64,000 nt of DNA, from NCBI GenBank assembly GCA_001566295.1, contig KQ964248.1:1-64000 (forward strand). The letters are read 5' to 3'. This DNA comes from Microdochium bolleyi. Taxonomy: Eukaryota; Ascomycota; Sordariomycetes; Xylariales; Microdochiaceae. This document shows positions 31,456 through 44,600 of the stretch, piece by piece. Position 1 is the stretch's first letter, and every line of letters starts with the position of its first letter. The notes under the pieces are model-generated. The model had not been told where the DNA came from, searched no databases, and saw only the letters and a list, made by a program, of their open reading frames with translations. The translations under genes were made by a program, and so were the position numbers.

Positions 31456-33599
31456 CGTCCCCGTGTCAAAGCAACAACGGGGTGTTTCTCGGTCTGAGTA
31501 GACGTGTCGCCAGCGGTTGAGGGGGTGGTTATGCCGCGCCTCTACACTGCCAGCTGATGACGGTTGAGATGGAAAGCTCATGCACGTCCAAACGTTAATG
31601 TTCTTGATAGGAGATCCTTTCTGCAAGCCTAACCCACAGACTCCCGGCTGCCCTCGGCTTGATGGCCGTACATTCGTGTATGTTCATTCGAGCCACGCAT
31701 GACAGCATGTCATCAAAGCTGCTCGGGTTCGCGCGCTTGAGCGCTGCGTCATATTGTGGCGTGGTTCGTTCCCGTGCCGTGCCGTTTCGTGATATGCTGT
31801 GCTGTGCCGTGGACAGCGAGCCGAGATGTGCTCCATGCTCCGGGTATACTCAACCACGGACTGCTCAGCGCGACTATCCTTTGAAGAGGAGGATGTTCAT
31901 CATCCTGCTGATGACGAAGCCCAAGCTCACCCGCAGCGGCAGCCACAGCCATGGGGCCTTTGAGGATCCCCCAATTGCTAGGTGGTAGGTACGACTCATG
32001 CAATACGCTTCCGCCACATGCGCCAGGCAAGCAGGCGGACGGACCGACCGCAGACCAGGTGATTGGGCTGGGCGTGGTGTTGATGTGGCGTCCCTTGTGC
32101 CACGCCTCGACCTTCCTCAGTCATCCATGTATGTATATGCAGGCTAAATACCTAGGCACTTAGTGAGTATCTAACTGGATCTGCCACATATGCAATGCAA
32201 TGCAATGCAAGCGCAGGCCACTTTCACAAAGTACAGATATCCTGCACATATGGCTGGCGAGCACAGGACGTCTTGATCCGATATACACGCGAGATGCAGA
32301 CGCTGGCTGGTCGTGGTCTTTGATCCAAACATTTCTTGAGAGGACGAACAAAAAGGAGAGGAGGAGAGAGAATATAGCTCTCGTGCGACCCGGCCGGGCA
32401 ACTGAGCCGGTCAGGCTTCCATGCAGGTCTCTTCTCAGCGGCCTACGATGAGGGGGAGTTCAGGTAGGAAAAAGGAAGCAAGCAAGTTCGGTCTGGTGTG
32501 AGGTCTGGGCGTGGCAGGAGAAGCAAGTCCTGATTCCACATCGCTGCTTCTTGCTCTTCCTGCCTGACACTTGACGTTGCCGTGCTCGCCGAGACAAGAT
32601 GAAACAGACAATGGCTTGCTGGACCGGTGTGGATGCTGATGCGGGATATGTGGCGTAGGTATGTTGGGGCTCGAGGAGATTAGGGGGGAGAGCTGTGGCA
32701 TAGAGCCCTCGAGAAGTAATATCACGGGAGAGGCACAGAAGCTACGTCTCGCGTGTTAGGAAGGAGCAATCGAATCCACCAAGAAATGTTCAGCAGCACA
32801 AAGAAGCTTTGAGGGGATACTAGCAGCAAGGCTCAATCGTGGGTTGCAGCGCATGCATTATGTTCTCGCAATAATCCTCCATCTTTTCTGCAGGGCTATG
32901 GGTGATCGCAGAGTGGCCGCGACCCCGGGTTCCCTGATTACGGACATTTACTTCGCCGATGCTCACCAGTATAGACCAAGCTATCCTTCTGGAGCTACGA
33001 CTTGAAAATCCGCGGCACGGAGAGTCAGAGGCATGAAGGCCTGGGACTTTGAAGTACTAGAGACATCAGCTGCCAATCTATGCAAGATACCAATTGACGA
33101 ATATCGGATTGCTTCAATCCGTAGGGCACGAATAGCTGAGCAATGTCTTCTGGCAAGCATCCACCTTCATGGACGAGACTTTAAAGGCACGTCATGAACC
33201 ATGAAGAAATGGTTACTTGGCTGGTCCATTGGGAACACAATGGACGTGGACGTTATAAGATCAAGGAAAGAATGCCTCTCTGTGTCTTGACCAGGGCGCA
33301 CATGATAGAGCAGCTTGCCTCACAAGCCACATCTTGAAACGGTCTGCGTTCTTTCATGTTATTTCATTGCCGCATGATAGTGCTTTCGCAAATCAGCGAA
33401 AGTCTCCTGTCATTGATCTACCTCGGAAAACACTCGAAACCTTATGCTTGTGTGAAATCCATTGTTGCAAAATGCCCGGCAACATACGCCTGTCCGTTGA
33501 TTAAGAACAAATCAAGCCGACACCGGACTTATGTTGTCTTCATTCTCAGAATAGAAATGCCTCCTCTCTTCCTCACCCTCGTGCATCCGTACACGCACC

Positions 33600-34241
33600 T
33601 CAAGACGACGCACCCTTCGCATTCGCAGCCTCGAGCCGGCCCGCTACCTCCTTCGCCAGCGCCTGCAGCTCCGCCTCCTCGCCCTCCATCTCAAGACCCT
33701 TGGCAACCCACTCAGCCGCCTCCTCAAGCCTGGCCATCTCCATCAGGCACTTGCCCCGGCGCCACCAGGCCTTGGAGTTGCCCACGCGCTTCGCCTCGAC
33801 GCTAGCCTCCGCGTCGAGCGCGCCCTCGGGCCAGTTCCGCATCGCCATCTGCGCCTGCGCGCGATTGGCGTACAGCGCACTAATCTCCTCCCGCACCAGG
33901 CCCTGCGGCTCCCACGGCGGGCGGCCGAGCGCCATCTGCAGCCCCAGCGTGTAGAACTTCACGGCCTCGCCGTGCTTGCCCTTGCGGTATTCGTTGTTGC
34001 CAGACTCGCGGAGCTTGGTGATGTTCGCGGAACGCTTGGGGTTCACGGGCACCGGCGGGGGCGGGATCTGCGAGGGCGTCTCTAGCGAGAGGAGCGCGCG
34101 GTGCAGGTCGTTGAGCTGCTGGAGCTCTGCGTCGAGGGCGCGCGCTGTTACTGATGAGGACGTAGAGTGTGTAGAGAAGATGGCCTTGGTCTGGGGGTCG
34201 ATCTGCAGGGGCAGGTGCATGTACTCGTCGAGATCTGCCAT
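33600..34241 (-). CDS. SEC72: Sec72-like TPR protein of the ER post-translational translocation complex
   Basis: It probably acts on the cytosolic face of the ER as part of the Sec62/63/71/72 complex that imports secretory proteins after translation. It is an intronless 213-aa protein. The N-terminus (MADLDEYMHLPLQIDPQTKA) matches fungal Sec72 proteins. It is followed by a linker with Pro-rich IPPPPVPVNP and then about three TPR helices pairs: LRESGNNEYRKGKHGEAVKFYTLGL in two parts, LYANRAQAQMAMRNWPEGALDAE, and AWWRRGKCLMEMARLEEAAEW. The length is typical for filamentous fungi. Just upstream of the start lies a TG microsatellite (34256-34280), probably in the 5' UTR. The assignment rests on recognition of the N-terminus and TPR layout. 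Confidence 0.83.
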   Translation of the reverse strand: MADLDEYMHLPLQIDPQTKAIFSTHSTSSSVTARALDAELQQLNDLHRALLSLETPSQIPPPPVPVNPKRSANITKLRESGNNEYRKGKHGEAVKFYTLGLQMALGRPPWEPQGLVREEISALYANRAQAQMAMRNWPEGALDAEASVEAKRVGNSKAWWRRGKCLMEMARLEEAAEWVAKGLEMEGEEAELQALAKEVAGRLEAANAKGASS

Positions 34242-36141
34242 GATAGGCGATATATATGTGTGTGTGCGTGTGTGTGTATAAGTTGCGTTCTATACGTCTC
34301 CTGGTGTATGCCGGCTCGAGCTCTTGGGCTCTCGAACAAGTTGCTGCTGGCGATTTATGTGTGCTCGTGGACTTGACCGTCTGGCCGGGATGTAGTGGGT
34401 CAGAGTCGAATGGCTGTATCTCGTAGCCGAAAAGTACAGGAAAGGACGAGGAGGGTATCTGGAAACAGCAGAAGCGAAAGACGAGTCGTCGTTGAATGTT
34501 GGAGAATGCGGGCGGGTGGTGTCAACGCTCGACAGTCGTGGAGATCTGGCTCCTTGTCAGTCCAAAGTGGACACCATGCACTTTCGGCGCAGAGGCGAGG
34601 CGTTCCTGCCCCGCATGGAGCTGCGATAAGCCCCCGATAAGGACCCCTACTCCGGCTGCCCTCAACAACATTTACGACTTTGACAGCTCAGTGCATCTCT
34701 TTTATGAACATTGAAGTGAGAGACGGCCAAAAAGAAATGCTGTAAGAAATGCTGAATACCCAGTACGAAATTACTTGATACGCTCTCACAAGGTATGGAA
34801 CTCGCACGATTGTAGGCCTTTCAAAGTACGACACAATCGATATTGGAACAGATATGGAACAATGCAGCCTTTGTAGCATCGTCCTCGAAGACGCTCCACC
34901 AGCTTGCCTGACGAGCTTTTGGGCACGCCAGGCGTGCCGTGCCTCGCCGATATACTCAGCGCGCGGTCTGTACGTGACGAAGGAGGTTTCTTGGCCGACA
35001 CAATTTGTCACTCACTGGCAAGCCTTCTAACGATCTCGTTGACCACATGTGGCGGCCCTCGTGCAAGACACGTCGACGTGCCATCTACGTCATAATCCTC
35101 AACCTCGACGTCGGCCAAACATAAATGGCGAGTTTGACGACGCCAGGCCTCGCTTTGAGCACTGGCGGACAATGCCCCAGTCTCGTGGAAATTTCGTGTG
35201 TTGCCCAGGAGAACTCCTGCCTGTTCAAGTACCGAAGGAGGATTGAACAAGTGGACTTTGACTTAGGTGCGGCCGACTTGGGAGGTGAGAGTGTCAGTGC
35301 AGTGGCGGTGCCGACTCACAAGCAAGGAGTGCCCGAGCAACAAGCTACATATCAGTATTTGATGTTGTGCTCGTCAACGTATGTGGGACCAAATGCACCC
35401 GACTCTATCCCAGACCGTGCACTTGCAGGTAATCTTACGATCACTCATGAAACTTTACGCAAGAACGTGTTTTGCAAAGTACTTTTGAGTACAATTGCAA
35501 CGAGTCCGCTGTGATCCAAGATTCCAATGCATCCATTGACTTGCAAAGACGGTCAATATGTACGCTTGGCCTGAAACGGTCAGGATTGACGTGGCCACCG
35601 TCGTCAAGCATTCACGCCGCACACAGGGGGCTAACTTCGTGTATTGCCAGAGCCATTCCAAATCCTCAGAACTGTCTGTGTGTGTATCATTGCTACCCTA
35701 GGGTATTCAAACTCGTGTGATGCGTAACAAACATGCTTTGATGGTATCGCGCTGAATACAAAAAAACGTTTCGGGAAAGCCTGACCCGAAGCCCATCAAG
35801 ACCCATATGCTGCTTGATAGTAGAGGAAATGCTTGGCGAAGGCCGCGCAATGACTGGCTAGTATGATAAAAGCCGGCGTCCGCACATCGATTCTTTCCAT
35901 GCTGCATGACTGACAGGGTTTGATCGAGTTCAGACGATACTGCTGCCGGCTTGCGTCAAGTGCCTGGCTGTTCGTACAGCGCGACGTGAAGGAACATCAT
36001 ATATGCTTTTGGTGCCGAACGCGCGGGGCCGCACAGGCATGCCTGCTGTTGCCACTCACTTCCTGCTGAGATGCGGTCTTGGACGCGTGACAACACTCGT
36101 CAGCCGGCATCTAGCTAGCTGCGGTGTGCTGAGTTGTAGTC
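34242..36141. other. 1.9-kb intergenic region
   Basis: The first 150 bp include the TG-repeat leader of the Sec72-like gene. The rest has only short frames on both strands without domains. I see nothing else supportable. Confidence 0.5.
34256..34280. repeat. TG dinucleotide microsatellite in the Sec72-like 5' leader
   Basis: A TGTGTGTGCGTGTGTGTGTA run starts about 15 bp upstream of the - strand start codon at 34241. It is probably transcribed as CA repeats in the 5' UTR. Confidence 0.7.
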
Positions 36142-36432
36142 TCAATGGCTCTCGACCTCGACTTTCTCATTCTCAACGTCGTATTGAGGCTTCCGCTGCT
36201 TCCGCGGCCGCATGACAGCATCTTGGCTTGACATGCGACGGTCAAGAGCGCGCTCGAGCTTGGCGCCGAGGGCGAGCTTGTTGAGGTTGGCTGCCTTGTC
36301 TTCAGAGAGGGTCACGCGCTGCTTGGAAAGGGCCTTGTTCTCCATGCGGGCGAGGCCATGCTCAATGTGGTGGATCTCGGCGTGGGCCGAGTCGGTGGTC
36401 TGAATTGTGCCGGTGATGGAAGGGGCAGCCAT
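36142..36432 (-). CDS. Small conserved-looking fungal protein of unknown function (96 aa)
   Basis: I do not recognise a named family. The frame is intact, with a good start context and a charged, helical composition: MAAPSITGTIQTTDSAHAEI at the N-terminus, then LARMENKALSKQRVTL, LNKLALGAKLERALDRRM and a basic RPRKQRKPQ segment before an acidic tail. Heptad-like spacing of Leu/Ala in residues 45-70 suggests an alpha-helix or short coiled coil. It has no signal peptide or membrane segment. A long pyrimidine-rich leader lies upstream on the - strand (36433 to about 37450), as in constitutively expressed fungal genes. Third positions favour G/C. It is probably a real gene. A second 5' exon cannot be excluded. 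Confidence 0.65.
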   Translation of the reverse strand: MAAPSITGTIQTTDSAHAEIHHIEHGLARMENKALSKQRVTLSEDKAANLNKLALGAKLERALDRRMSSQDAVMRPRKQRKPQYDVENEKVEVESH

Positions 36433-39400
36433 GCTGAAGGTGCTGAAGCGAGCAGAGGCTCGAGGCGTAGAGTCGAGCTATGTAGTGGAAGGATCGGGGC
36501 CTGTCAGCGATAATGTGTAATGGGCGCAGAGTGGACGTTGCGTATGACAGTAGCAGTGTGGTCGCGAATGGGAAGTGGCGAGGAATGCAGGTGTGTTGAC
36601 AGGTTGTTGACAATCCCAGGGCTAATAAAGAGCCAAGTGTGACGGTTTGGGCTGGCGCCGTGACGACATGAAAGAGTGGGCGGCGGAGTGGTTCCAGGGG
36701 ACCCCATCGAGCAGCGCGGGCACGGGGCAGGACAAGAAACCGTTCATTCAAGAACGGAGAATGCTCCACCCGCTGCGTGCGGCCACGGATCATACAGTGA
36801 CACCAGCGAAGAATGGAGGGAGAGAAGCGTAACGTAGGGATGGAGCGGGCGAGGTGATGACAGCGCTCGTAGAAACAGAGTTCAACATACCGAAGGGGCC
36901 ATGATGGGCCGGGAGGACTCGAGCGAAGGCATTGCACAGGGCTGGGGGGACGGAGGCGAAGCGCGCGTGCGTTGCTGTCTGTGGTGCAGGTGATGCTTGT
37001 GGACGTTGTCGGCGAAGAAGGGAAAGTTGTCGTGGCCTCGGCGCAGCGGGAGAGACGAGAAAGGAGACACAGGACGGGTGCTCGATTGGCAGGTGGTGGT
37101 GGTGGTTTGCTGAAGGCTGAGGGCGAGCGTGACAGGAGATTTGACGGGACGGCCGAAGAGCGAAATGAGCCCAGCCTACGGCAGGAGTCGGACTGGACAC
37201 AACTGCAGTGTCGGGCTTTGTTGCCTGCCCTGTCCTGTCCTGTCCTGTACAGTCCGGGTCTGGCCATGGCTGCAGCTGCACACCCGCAACCCTCAGCACA
37301 ACAGTGCAGCCACTGGCAGCCACTTGCAGCCACCCTCTCTGCAGCAACATCAATGCCATCGCCAGCTCCTCGACTCTGCTCTTTCAGCTGCCTCGATCAA
37401 CAAGCACTAACAAGCACTCGCCAATCGATCGTCCCTCTCGCGGGCCCAGCGCTGCAACGCAACGACCGTTCGCGAGACCATGGCGGAGACACGCCCCTCC
37501 AGGAGCGTTGATCACTTGGTGGTCAGATCTGACCAGCGCGGCCCCTGGAAATCCCAATCACAGCTGCGGAGACCTGGAGCGGCAGTTTCGTCACAAATAG
37601 CGTGCTTTAGGAGACAGCATGCAGTAACCATGCTTGCCTGCTCTGTGCCTCGCCACCCTCCAGCAAGCTCGCCAACAGTCCGTTCTGGTGAGTCTGATTA
37701 GCCTTGTTCGTTGGCCACACACCAAGCTACCTGTCTGACCTGCACCTGCAGGTACGGCAAGTGGCAACACCACCACCAACAACCATGAACGCCACGCCTC
37801 GTGGCCACACCCCAATCCCCAATCAGCTTGCTAGCGGGCCCACGACAACACGCGAGCCAGCCAGCTTGGCACACTGCCGTTTCACAGGCCTGTCATCAGT
37901 GGGTCTGGCCGCACTGTCGTCGGTCGAGATGTTTGCCGCAATGTCCAATCACGAATCCATATCCGCGGGTCGATAGGCAACATGAGCTGCTTGAGCTATG
38001 CAATTTCTGCTATGCCAGGCCAAGTCCTGCTCGACTGGAGCCTTGGTCTGGCGAAAGGAAGCATTGACCACGCGATCGATTCAGCAAAAACTGTTCGCTT
38101 GTCGCTCTTCCTGCTCACGTGGCAATTGCCATAGCCCCCGCAATCTCGGGTGAAGATCCACATTGGCGGCAATGATGTCAACCTTGCAGACCCTTGAATG
38201 TCCATCTGCAAACAATGATTCCATCTGTAGACACTGATCTCGGTGACGCAGAGCAACGGTTCGTCTCTGCTTGAAAAGGACTCGGGAAGTTGGCATCGGC
38301 AGCTGCGCCGACCATGGGATCGTGGCTCGGCCTGTCCATGGCTGTAACGAGTTACTGATAGAGCTTGCCGAGGCTAACAGGAAGCAGCAGCCGAGTACCT
38401 TCATGGGGTTCGATTAGCAGCTTTCAGAGTTCAATCTTGCATCTCACGTGGGCGGACTAAGGTGTCCATCACCCGTGTGCCTGCGCTTGTCATGCAGGTG
38501 AGGGCAGGGTTCGAGTGCTTTGGCCTACCGAGAGCACTGCCCTCGCTGCTCAGGCATTTGCCACATCGCGCAGGGCCAGGTTTTAATGCAAGCAACAAAG
38601 CATAGCTACTCGATCCAACACTCCTCTTTTCGTACTGTGACGGGGTAAAGCGTTTGGCATTACCGGACAAGACCGAAGTTACTCTCCCTGGCTCCCTTTC
38701 CAAGATAAAACTATTTGACACCCATCAAGAGTCTCTCGAATATGAGGCATGACGCTTTGAGATTCGACAGAGTCTCTTTCGCCAGCCCTGATATCGTAGG
38801 GTGTCGGCTGAGCGCCGGCGTCTCCAAAACCTTTGCATTTAAGCAAGCAAGCAGGTTTGAGTGTTGACGCTCATATTTCGTTGCAACAGGTACGGGCAAA
38901 GGCACATTACCAGATGTGGTCGTGCTGGCTGTGGCTCGCTGTCTGCTCTGTTGGCTACAGCTCAAAGTTGCTGACCACAGTTGGTCCTCAAAATGTCACG
39001 GACGTCTACCACATCCAGCCTCGGGTCGCCAATGCCCTCGTCGGACTACAATGATGACGGGTTCCAGATTGCAAAGTCTGCGATCTGCAACGAGAAATGA
39101 TCGCAGCTGGCGAACATCATACTGGCCGATCTTCGGAGACCGCCACCCCCGCTCGGCAACTGGCCCTCTCTTTCACTCGCTAGCCGGCACTGGTGCTCGA
39201 GCGAAGAACGATCTCTGCACCAAGCATGGACGAGCGTGTGAGGCGAGCGCAGCCAAGTTCTCAAGGGCTCGCGCACAAGATCCGAGGGCTGGCCTTGAGC
39301 TGTTCATTGCAGAACGCGGGGGCGTGGTGGCCGTTGATCCTCGTGATTGACCGACATGCTCCACGCGTCGAGTGATGATCTGGACTCAATGTAAGTCGAC

Positions 39401-40497
39401 CATCGAGATTCGCAGCTCCACGATATGCTGTTGAGCGCCTGCTGAGCAATGAACTGTGGCCAAGACGAGCAGGATTACTCGACTCTGCTTCTTTGAAAAA
39501 AACCACGGCCACAAGGTTGCCGCAGTGTGAGCTTGATACATCGCTAGAAGAGCCGAAGTAAATTGGAAACACGATTACCACGGGGATGGTCTGCGGCGCC
39601 CAGCTTCCCGGTTTCTGGGAACCCGAATTGATTCTTCTTCTCCAACCCCTATCGGACTCCCTCGTTTCCCATCCATCCTTTTCTTGTCTCTAGCTGGGTG
39701 GACATAAGGCACTTTGCATGCTACATCCTACTCGCCCAAAGAAGCGCAGACCAGGGAACCGCAACGACCCGCTGGCGCCTGCTCTGCCGTGGGTTGTTGG
39801 GGTACCGTCTACTGGTCTAGAACTCATGGAGGAGGGGGTGAGGGGGGATCCAAAAGATGCTTGACTTGGTCGGGATCACTCGAGAGATCTTGGGGGTTTG
39901 TCCAATGAGCTCGTGTGGAGAGTTGTCTATGGTTTTGTGGTGCGGAGCAAAACCTCCCACACGCAATTAACACGCAGGCACATGTTAAGGTTCGTAGGTG
40001 CACGGCACTATATGTGCGTTACATCAGAACCACGTGGGTACTCACGAAGAATCCATTATTACTTTTTTAAACACGGGAGACCAGAATGCGGGTGACATAC
40101 AGCTGTCAGAGGCGCGGAGTCAAGTCTCCTATGACGACCCAGGGCGCCAGATATATGCCAAAAATAGGCACACAAACGAAGAACACTATCGACACGACTT
40201 GCAAGTGTTCCAACACGGGCTCATGTGAATATTGGAAGCTGGGGAGATACCGAGTCATGTCAGTTGTGACGTCTTCCATGCTTTCCCACATACATCTTGA
40301 TGGAATGGCCCACTCCTGCAGATGACAGCCGACGGCGTGGTCCACAGAGTCGCAATCCGTGGCTTGGCGGGGCGCGGTGGGGGAAATATGAGGCCGTGGA
40401 AGAATTTGCGCGCTACGTGAAGGTATTTTGAGAATTTTGGACTGGAAAAACCGGTGCATCGCTGGATGAGCAATTCAATATTGCAAGGTCTTCACGT
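36433..40497. other. 4.1-kb gene-poor region
   Basis: The first kilobase is pyrimidine-rich on the - strand and probably the leader/promoter of the 96-aa gene. It contains short tandem runs (CCTGT units near 37230; CAGCCACTTG units near 37310). The remaining 3 kb has only scattered short frames without domain or splice support. Confidence 0.5.
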
Positions 40498-40530
40498 TTG
40501 CACAAAACCGACCAGCACGACAACGACACC

Positions 40531-41169
40531 ATGCCGTCCGATTTTGAAAAGCAGAGCTATTGGCACGAACGCTTCGTCTCGGAGCAGGCATTTGAGTGGC
40601 TCGTGACCTCGGAGCGCTTCATGCAGGAGCTGGAGCCGGTGCTGGCGCGGATCGAGGCAGAGACAGCAACCCCGCGGGTGCTGCACCTGGGCTGTGGGAC
40701 GAGCGATTTGCACAACCACCTGCGGCGGCGCGGCATCGGTAGGGTCACCAACGTCGACTACGAGCCGCTGGCGATTGAGCGCAGCCGGCAGCTCGAGCAG
40801 GCGGCGTTCGGACGCGTGAGCATGGAGTATGCCGTGGCAGACGCAAGGGAGCTGGCTCTCGAGGACTGCGGCGGCCAGACCACCAAGTTCGACCTCGTGG
40901 TAGACAAGAGCACGGCGGACGCCGTGTCGTGCGCGGGCGAGGACGCGGTGCGCGCCATGGCGGCGGGTGTGCGTGCGTGCCTGGCCGAGGGCGGCGTCTG
41001 GATCTCGATGAGCTACTCGGCCACGCGCTTCGCACTGGGCGAGGACAGGCTGCCACCGTCCGGGTTCGAGGTCAAGGTGCTGGCGCGGGTGCTGACCTCG
41101 AAGCTGCGCAGCTCCGACCCGGACGTGCACCACTACTGCTACCTGCTGAGGCCGGCTCCGAGTGCGTGA
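40531..41169 (+). CDS. SAM-dependent methyltransferase, EEF1AKMT4/METTL13-like
   Basis: It probably methylates a protein lysine (eEF1A is the substrate of related human enzymes), but the substrate here is inferred only from family resemblance. It is intronless, 212 aa from the ATG at 40531. An in-frame ATG at 40498 would add 11 residues. The order is typical: SYWHERFVSEQAFEWL at the N-terminus, motif I VLHLGCGTSDL, then VTNVDYEPLAIER (motif II acidic residue), VADARELAL, and FDLVVDKSTADAV. Short strands ending HHYCYLLRP close the fold. The protein is at the short end of the family, with a single methyltransferase domain. Codon use is strongly G/C at third positions. Confidence 0.85.
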   Translation: MPSDFEKQSYWHERFVSEQAFEWLVTSERFMQELEPVLARIEAETATPRVLHLGCGTSDLHNHLRRRGIGRVTNVDYEPLAIERSRQLEQAAFGRVSMEYAVADARELALEDCGGQTTKFDLVVDKSTADAVSCAGEDAVRAMAAGVRACLAEGGVWISMSYSATRFALGEDRLPPSGFEVKVLARVLTSKLRSSDPDVHHYCYLLRPAPSA

Positions 41170-41696
41170 TGGTGACCCTCGGTGACGATGCACCTGCCTC
41201 GCTGCTTGCTCTAAGCCCTGTCGCCCCGCTGTCAGAACGGCTAACCGGCAGCCATGTGCCGCAGTCTGGGGGCAGCTCCGGCAGCCGCGTGTCAATGATG
41301 CTGGGCCTGGCCCGGTATGACCTCATACCCCCAGGGCCGGCCCCTCCTTCTCGCCCGAGTGCTGCCACTGCTGCCACGGCTGCGATGCTCTGCAATGCGC
41401 TGTGATGCTCCGGCGGGCCACACAAGCACCGCCAAGCTTCGCATCCCACTGCACAAGCTCGCCCTCGTGCCTGCTCTCCACAAGTTCGACACGCAGGCCA
41501 GGCCAAACAAGTTTCCTGCCCGCCCGCGTCTGACGTTGGCCATGACCTGACTTCGCGCCCATCTCCAACGACTTCCTTCTTCTGGGCTGGTCCCTTCCAG
41601 TCTTCTCCCTCCATCGTCCGCCATGCGATTGACTCGCGGCTCATTTCCCAGCAACCATCCCCATCATCAGTGCAGCGCCAACTCCCCGTGAGCATC
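41170..41696. other. Intergenic region upstream of the Mug190-like gene
   Basis: About 530 bp holding the 3' end of the methyltransferase transcript and the promoter/leader of the next gene. The leader just before 41697 is C-rich (CCATCCCCATCATCAG). No other feature is seen. Confidence 0.5.
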
Positions 41697-44600
41697 ATGG
41701 CCGACCTTGACGAGATCGAGCGCTCGAGCTCCCGGCGGCGCTATGCCGGGCCCCATAGCGGCAAGCACCCCATCCCCACCATCAAGGGCTACCGCGAGCA
41801 CCGCAAGGAGCTTGCAGGCCAACTACACGACGAGGAGGACGCTCAGAAAGGTCCCGAGGACGAGTCAAGGGCCAAGCGTGCCTTCCACCAGGCAAAGGCC
41901 GTCTTCAACGAGGAGGACGACCCCCAGAACCAGCACGAGCCATACCCGGCCGAGAACCGCAACTCGTCTGCCAAGCCCGGCGAGTACAACGACAGTTCCT
42001 CCCTGCGAGCCCCTGAGGGTGACGAGCCCCAGACCGCCGCTTCGGAAAAGCCTGGCGAGAACAAGCATGGCCATAAGAAAGACCATGGCCCAGAAAAGTC
42101 GGCCACAGAGACCGCCGCGGGTGCGACCAACGCCAGAGACAAGAGGAAGGCCATGAAGAAGACCAAGAGGCACGGCACTGGCCGCGAAGTGACCGATCCG
42201 ATCACGCACCTGCCCATCACGATCCACGACCAGACTGACAAGGACCTCAAGTCGGTGCCAGAGAACAACTCCGAACCAGGCACACATCACACGACAACGA
42301 CTGGGACACAGTGCTCGTCAAAGTCGCAAGATGAGCTCGGAGCCGAGCAACAGGACTCGCAGCACGGCTACAATGGCATGCACCGCCTCTTCCCACCGCC
42401 AGACTTTGACGAGACCCGGCGCGAGCTCGGCGCAATCTACCAAAAAGCCGTGTACGTTGGCGCCGGGATTCTCGCCTTCGTCTTTGTCGTGTCCACTCTT
42501 CTCCCTTCGTTCATCGGCGTGCGGTCTCTGCTGCCCAGTCTGTTTGTGCTCACCCCGCTCGCCGCTGTCACCGTCGTTGGCATGGGGAGATGGGCCAGCA
42601 AGAAGGCCAACGAGCTTTTCGAAGATGAGGTCTGGGACGCTGCCATGCGCGAGGAACAAGCAATGGTTCAGCAAGACGAACAGATTCCAGAGTCTGTGCA
42701 GTGGCTCAACTCCCTCTTCTCCTCCATCTGGCCCCTGGTCAATCCAGATCTGTTTGCCTCGCTGGTGGACCAGATCGAGGACGTTATGCAAGCGTCCCTT
42801 CCTAAGGTCATCAAGATGGTGGCGATCGACGACATGGGCCAAGGCAGCGAGTCCATGCGCATACTGGGCATCCGCTGGCTACCTACTGGTGCGGCCAGTC
42901 AGGACGCCTCCGAATCGTCCGAGGATATCTCCAAAGACGCGAAACAGGATGACGAGACCGCCGAGAACGAGCAAGCCAGCCACCAAGGTCTGCAGGCCGA
43001 AGAGGGCGACTTTGTCAACCTCGAGATGGCAGTGGCTTATCGGAGCCGCAAGTCCGGAAAAACCATTCGCTCCAAAGTCAAGAATGCTCACCTGTATCTA
43101 AAGTTTTACCTTCCCGGTGGAGTCGCGGTACCCGTTTGGGTCGAGCTTCGCGGCCTCGTGATGACAATGCGGCTTCGCCTCCAGCTCACTCCAGACCCCC
43201 CATTCGTGCAGCTTTGCACCTTGACCTTCCTCGGCCAGCCCAAGGCGAGCCTTTCCTGCGTGCCGCTTTCAAAGCACAGCCTCAATCTCATGGATGTCCC
43301 CTTCATCTCATCCTTTGTGCAATCGGCCATCGACGCCGCCCTCGCCGAGTATGTGGCTCCGAAGAGTCTGACGCTCGATCTGAAGAGCATGCTTGTGGGA
43401 GAGGATTTCAAGAAGGACACCAACAGCAAGGGCGTGGTGTGGATATACATCAAGTCCGCGCGAGGGTTCAAGCAGGGCGATGGTGGCATTGGACCCTTCA
43501 AGGAAGGCTCGAGTGACGCTTACGTCACTGTGAGCTGGGGCAAGTTTGGCAAGCCCGTGTCCGCCACCAGAATCATCGGAGAAACTGAAGAGCCTTGCTG
43601 GAGAGAGCACGCAACCATTCTCGTTACGCCAGAAGAGATCAACGCCGAGGAGAAGCTGCGGTTGCAGCTTTGGGACTCGGACAAGTGGACCGCTGATGAC
43701 GATCTCGGTCGCGTCGAGGTGGACCTGAAGGACCTAATGAAGAGGCCAGAGTCACACAACAAGATTCAGGACCGGGAGGACAGGTTCACCGGCCAGGATC
43801 CCGATGAGGAAATGCCCGGTACCTTGACATGGGCGGTTGGCTACTTCGACAAGACGGGCATCACAGCCAAGCAACTGGAGCAGCAAAATGTTAACCGAGA
43901 CATCCGCAACAAGGAGGAGCTGAAGGAACATATCTCCAAGACAGCTGAACACAAGCTTCGAGAAGCAGATAAACCAGCTGACGACGACGAGGTGAAGCAG
44001 CAGAAGGGCCAGGACTACGCAGAACTCGAGTCCTCGATGATCTGCGCTGCTCGACCCTGCACCGAGAAGCCTTCAGGTATCCTCAGCATCCAGATCCACA
44101 ACATCACTGGTCTCGAGCTCCAGAAGCTCCAGAAAGAGGACAAGGGCCAGGGTGGAGACCGCGAAGACGAGGCCGAGCATTCGGAGGAGATGCCGGACAG
44201 CTACTGTACCGTGATCATCAACCACAAGAAGGTCTACCGGTCACGCACCAAGCCCAAGAACTCGAAGCCGTTCTTCAATGCGGGAACCGAGCGCTTCATA
44301 AGCAACTGGCAGGACACAGAGGTTATCATCTCAGTCCGGGACTCCCGGGAGCGCGAGGACGACCCTCTCATCGGTATTGTCTACTTGCCGCTGGCAAAGA
44401 TCTTTGCTGAGCGGAGCCAGGTCATGGAGAACTACCCGTTAATTGGTGGCATTGGCTATGGCAGAGCTCGCATCAGTCTCGTCTGGCGCAGTGTAGAGCT
44501 CGAGATACCGCGGCCCTTGCAGGGCTGGAGATATGGCACCCTCGAGATCATTGGCAATATCAAGCCCAAAGGCTCTCTGCCAAGCAACCTCACGAGTAAC

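Larger units (their letters stand above)
27818..33599. other. 5.8-kb gene-poor block with simple repeats and transposon debris
   Basis: No intact gene could be supported. It contains a near-palindrome at 29130-29157, a 13-G tract at 29278-29290, a TTGC tetranucleotide run at 29781-29812, a transposase relic at about 31120-31455 and a TGCAA run at 32191-32211. The frames at 28226-28894 and 29308-29730 show no domain or splice support. Confidence 0.5.
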
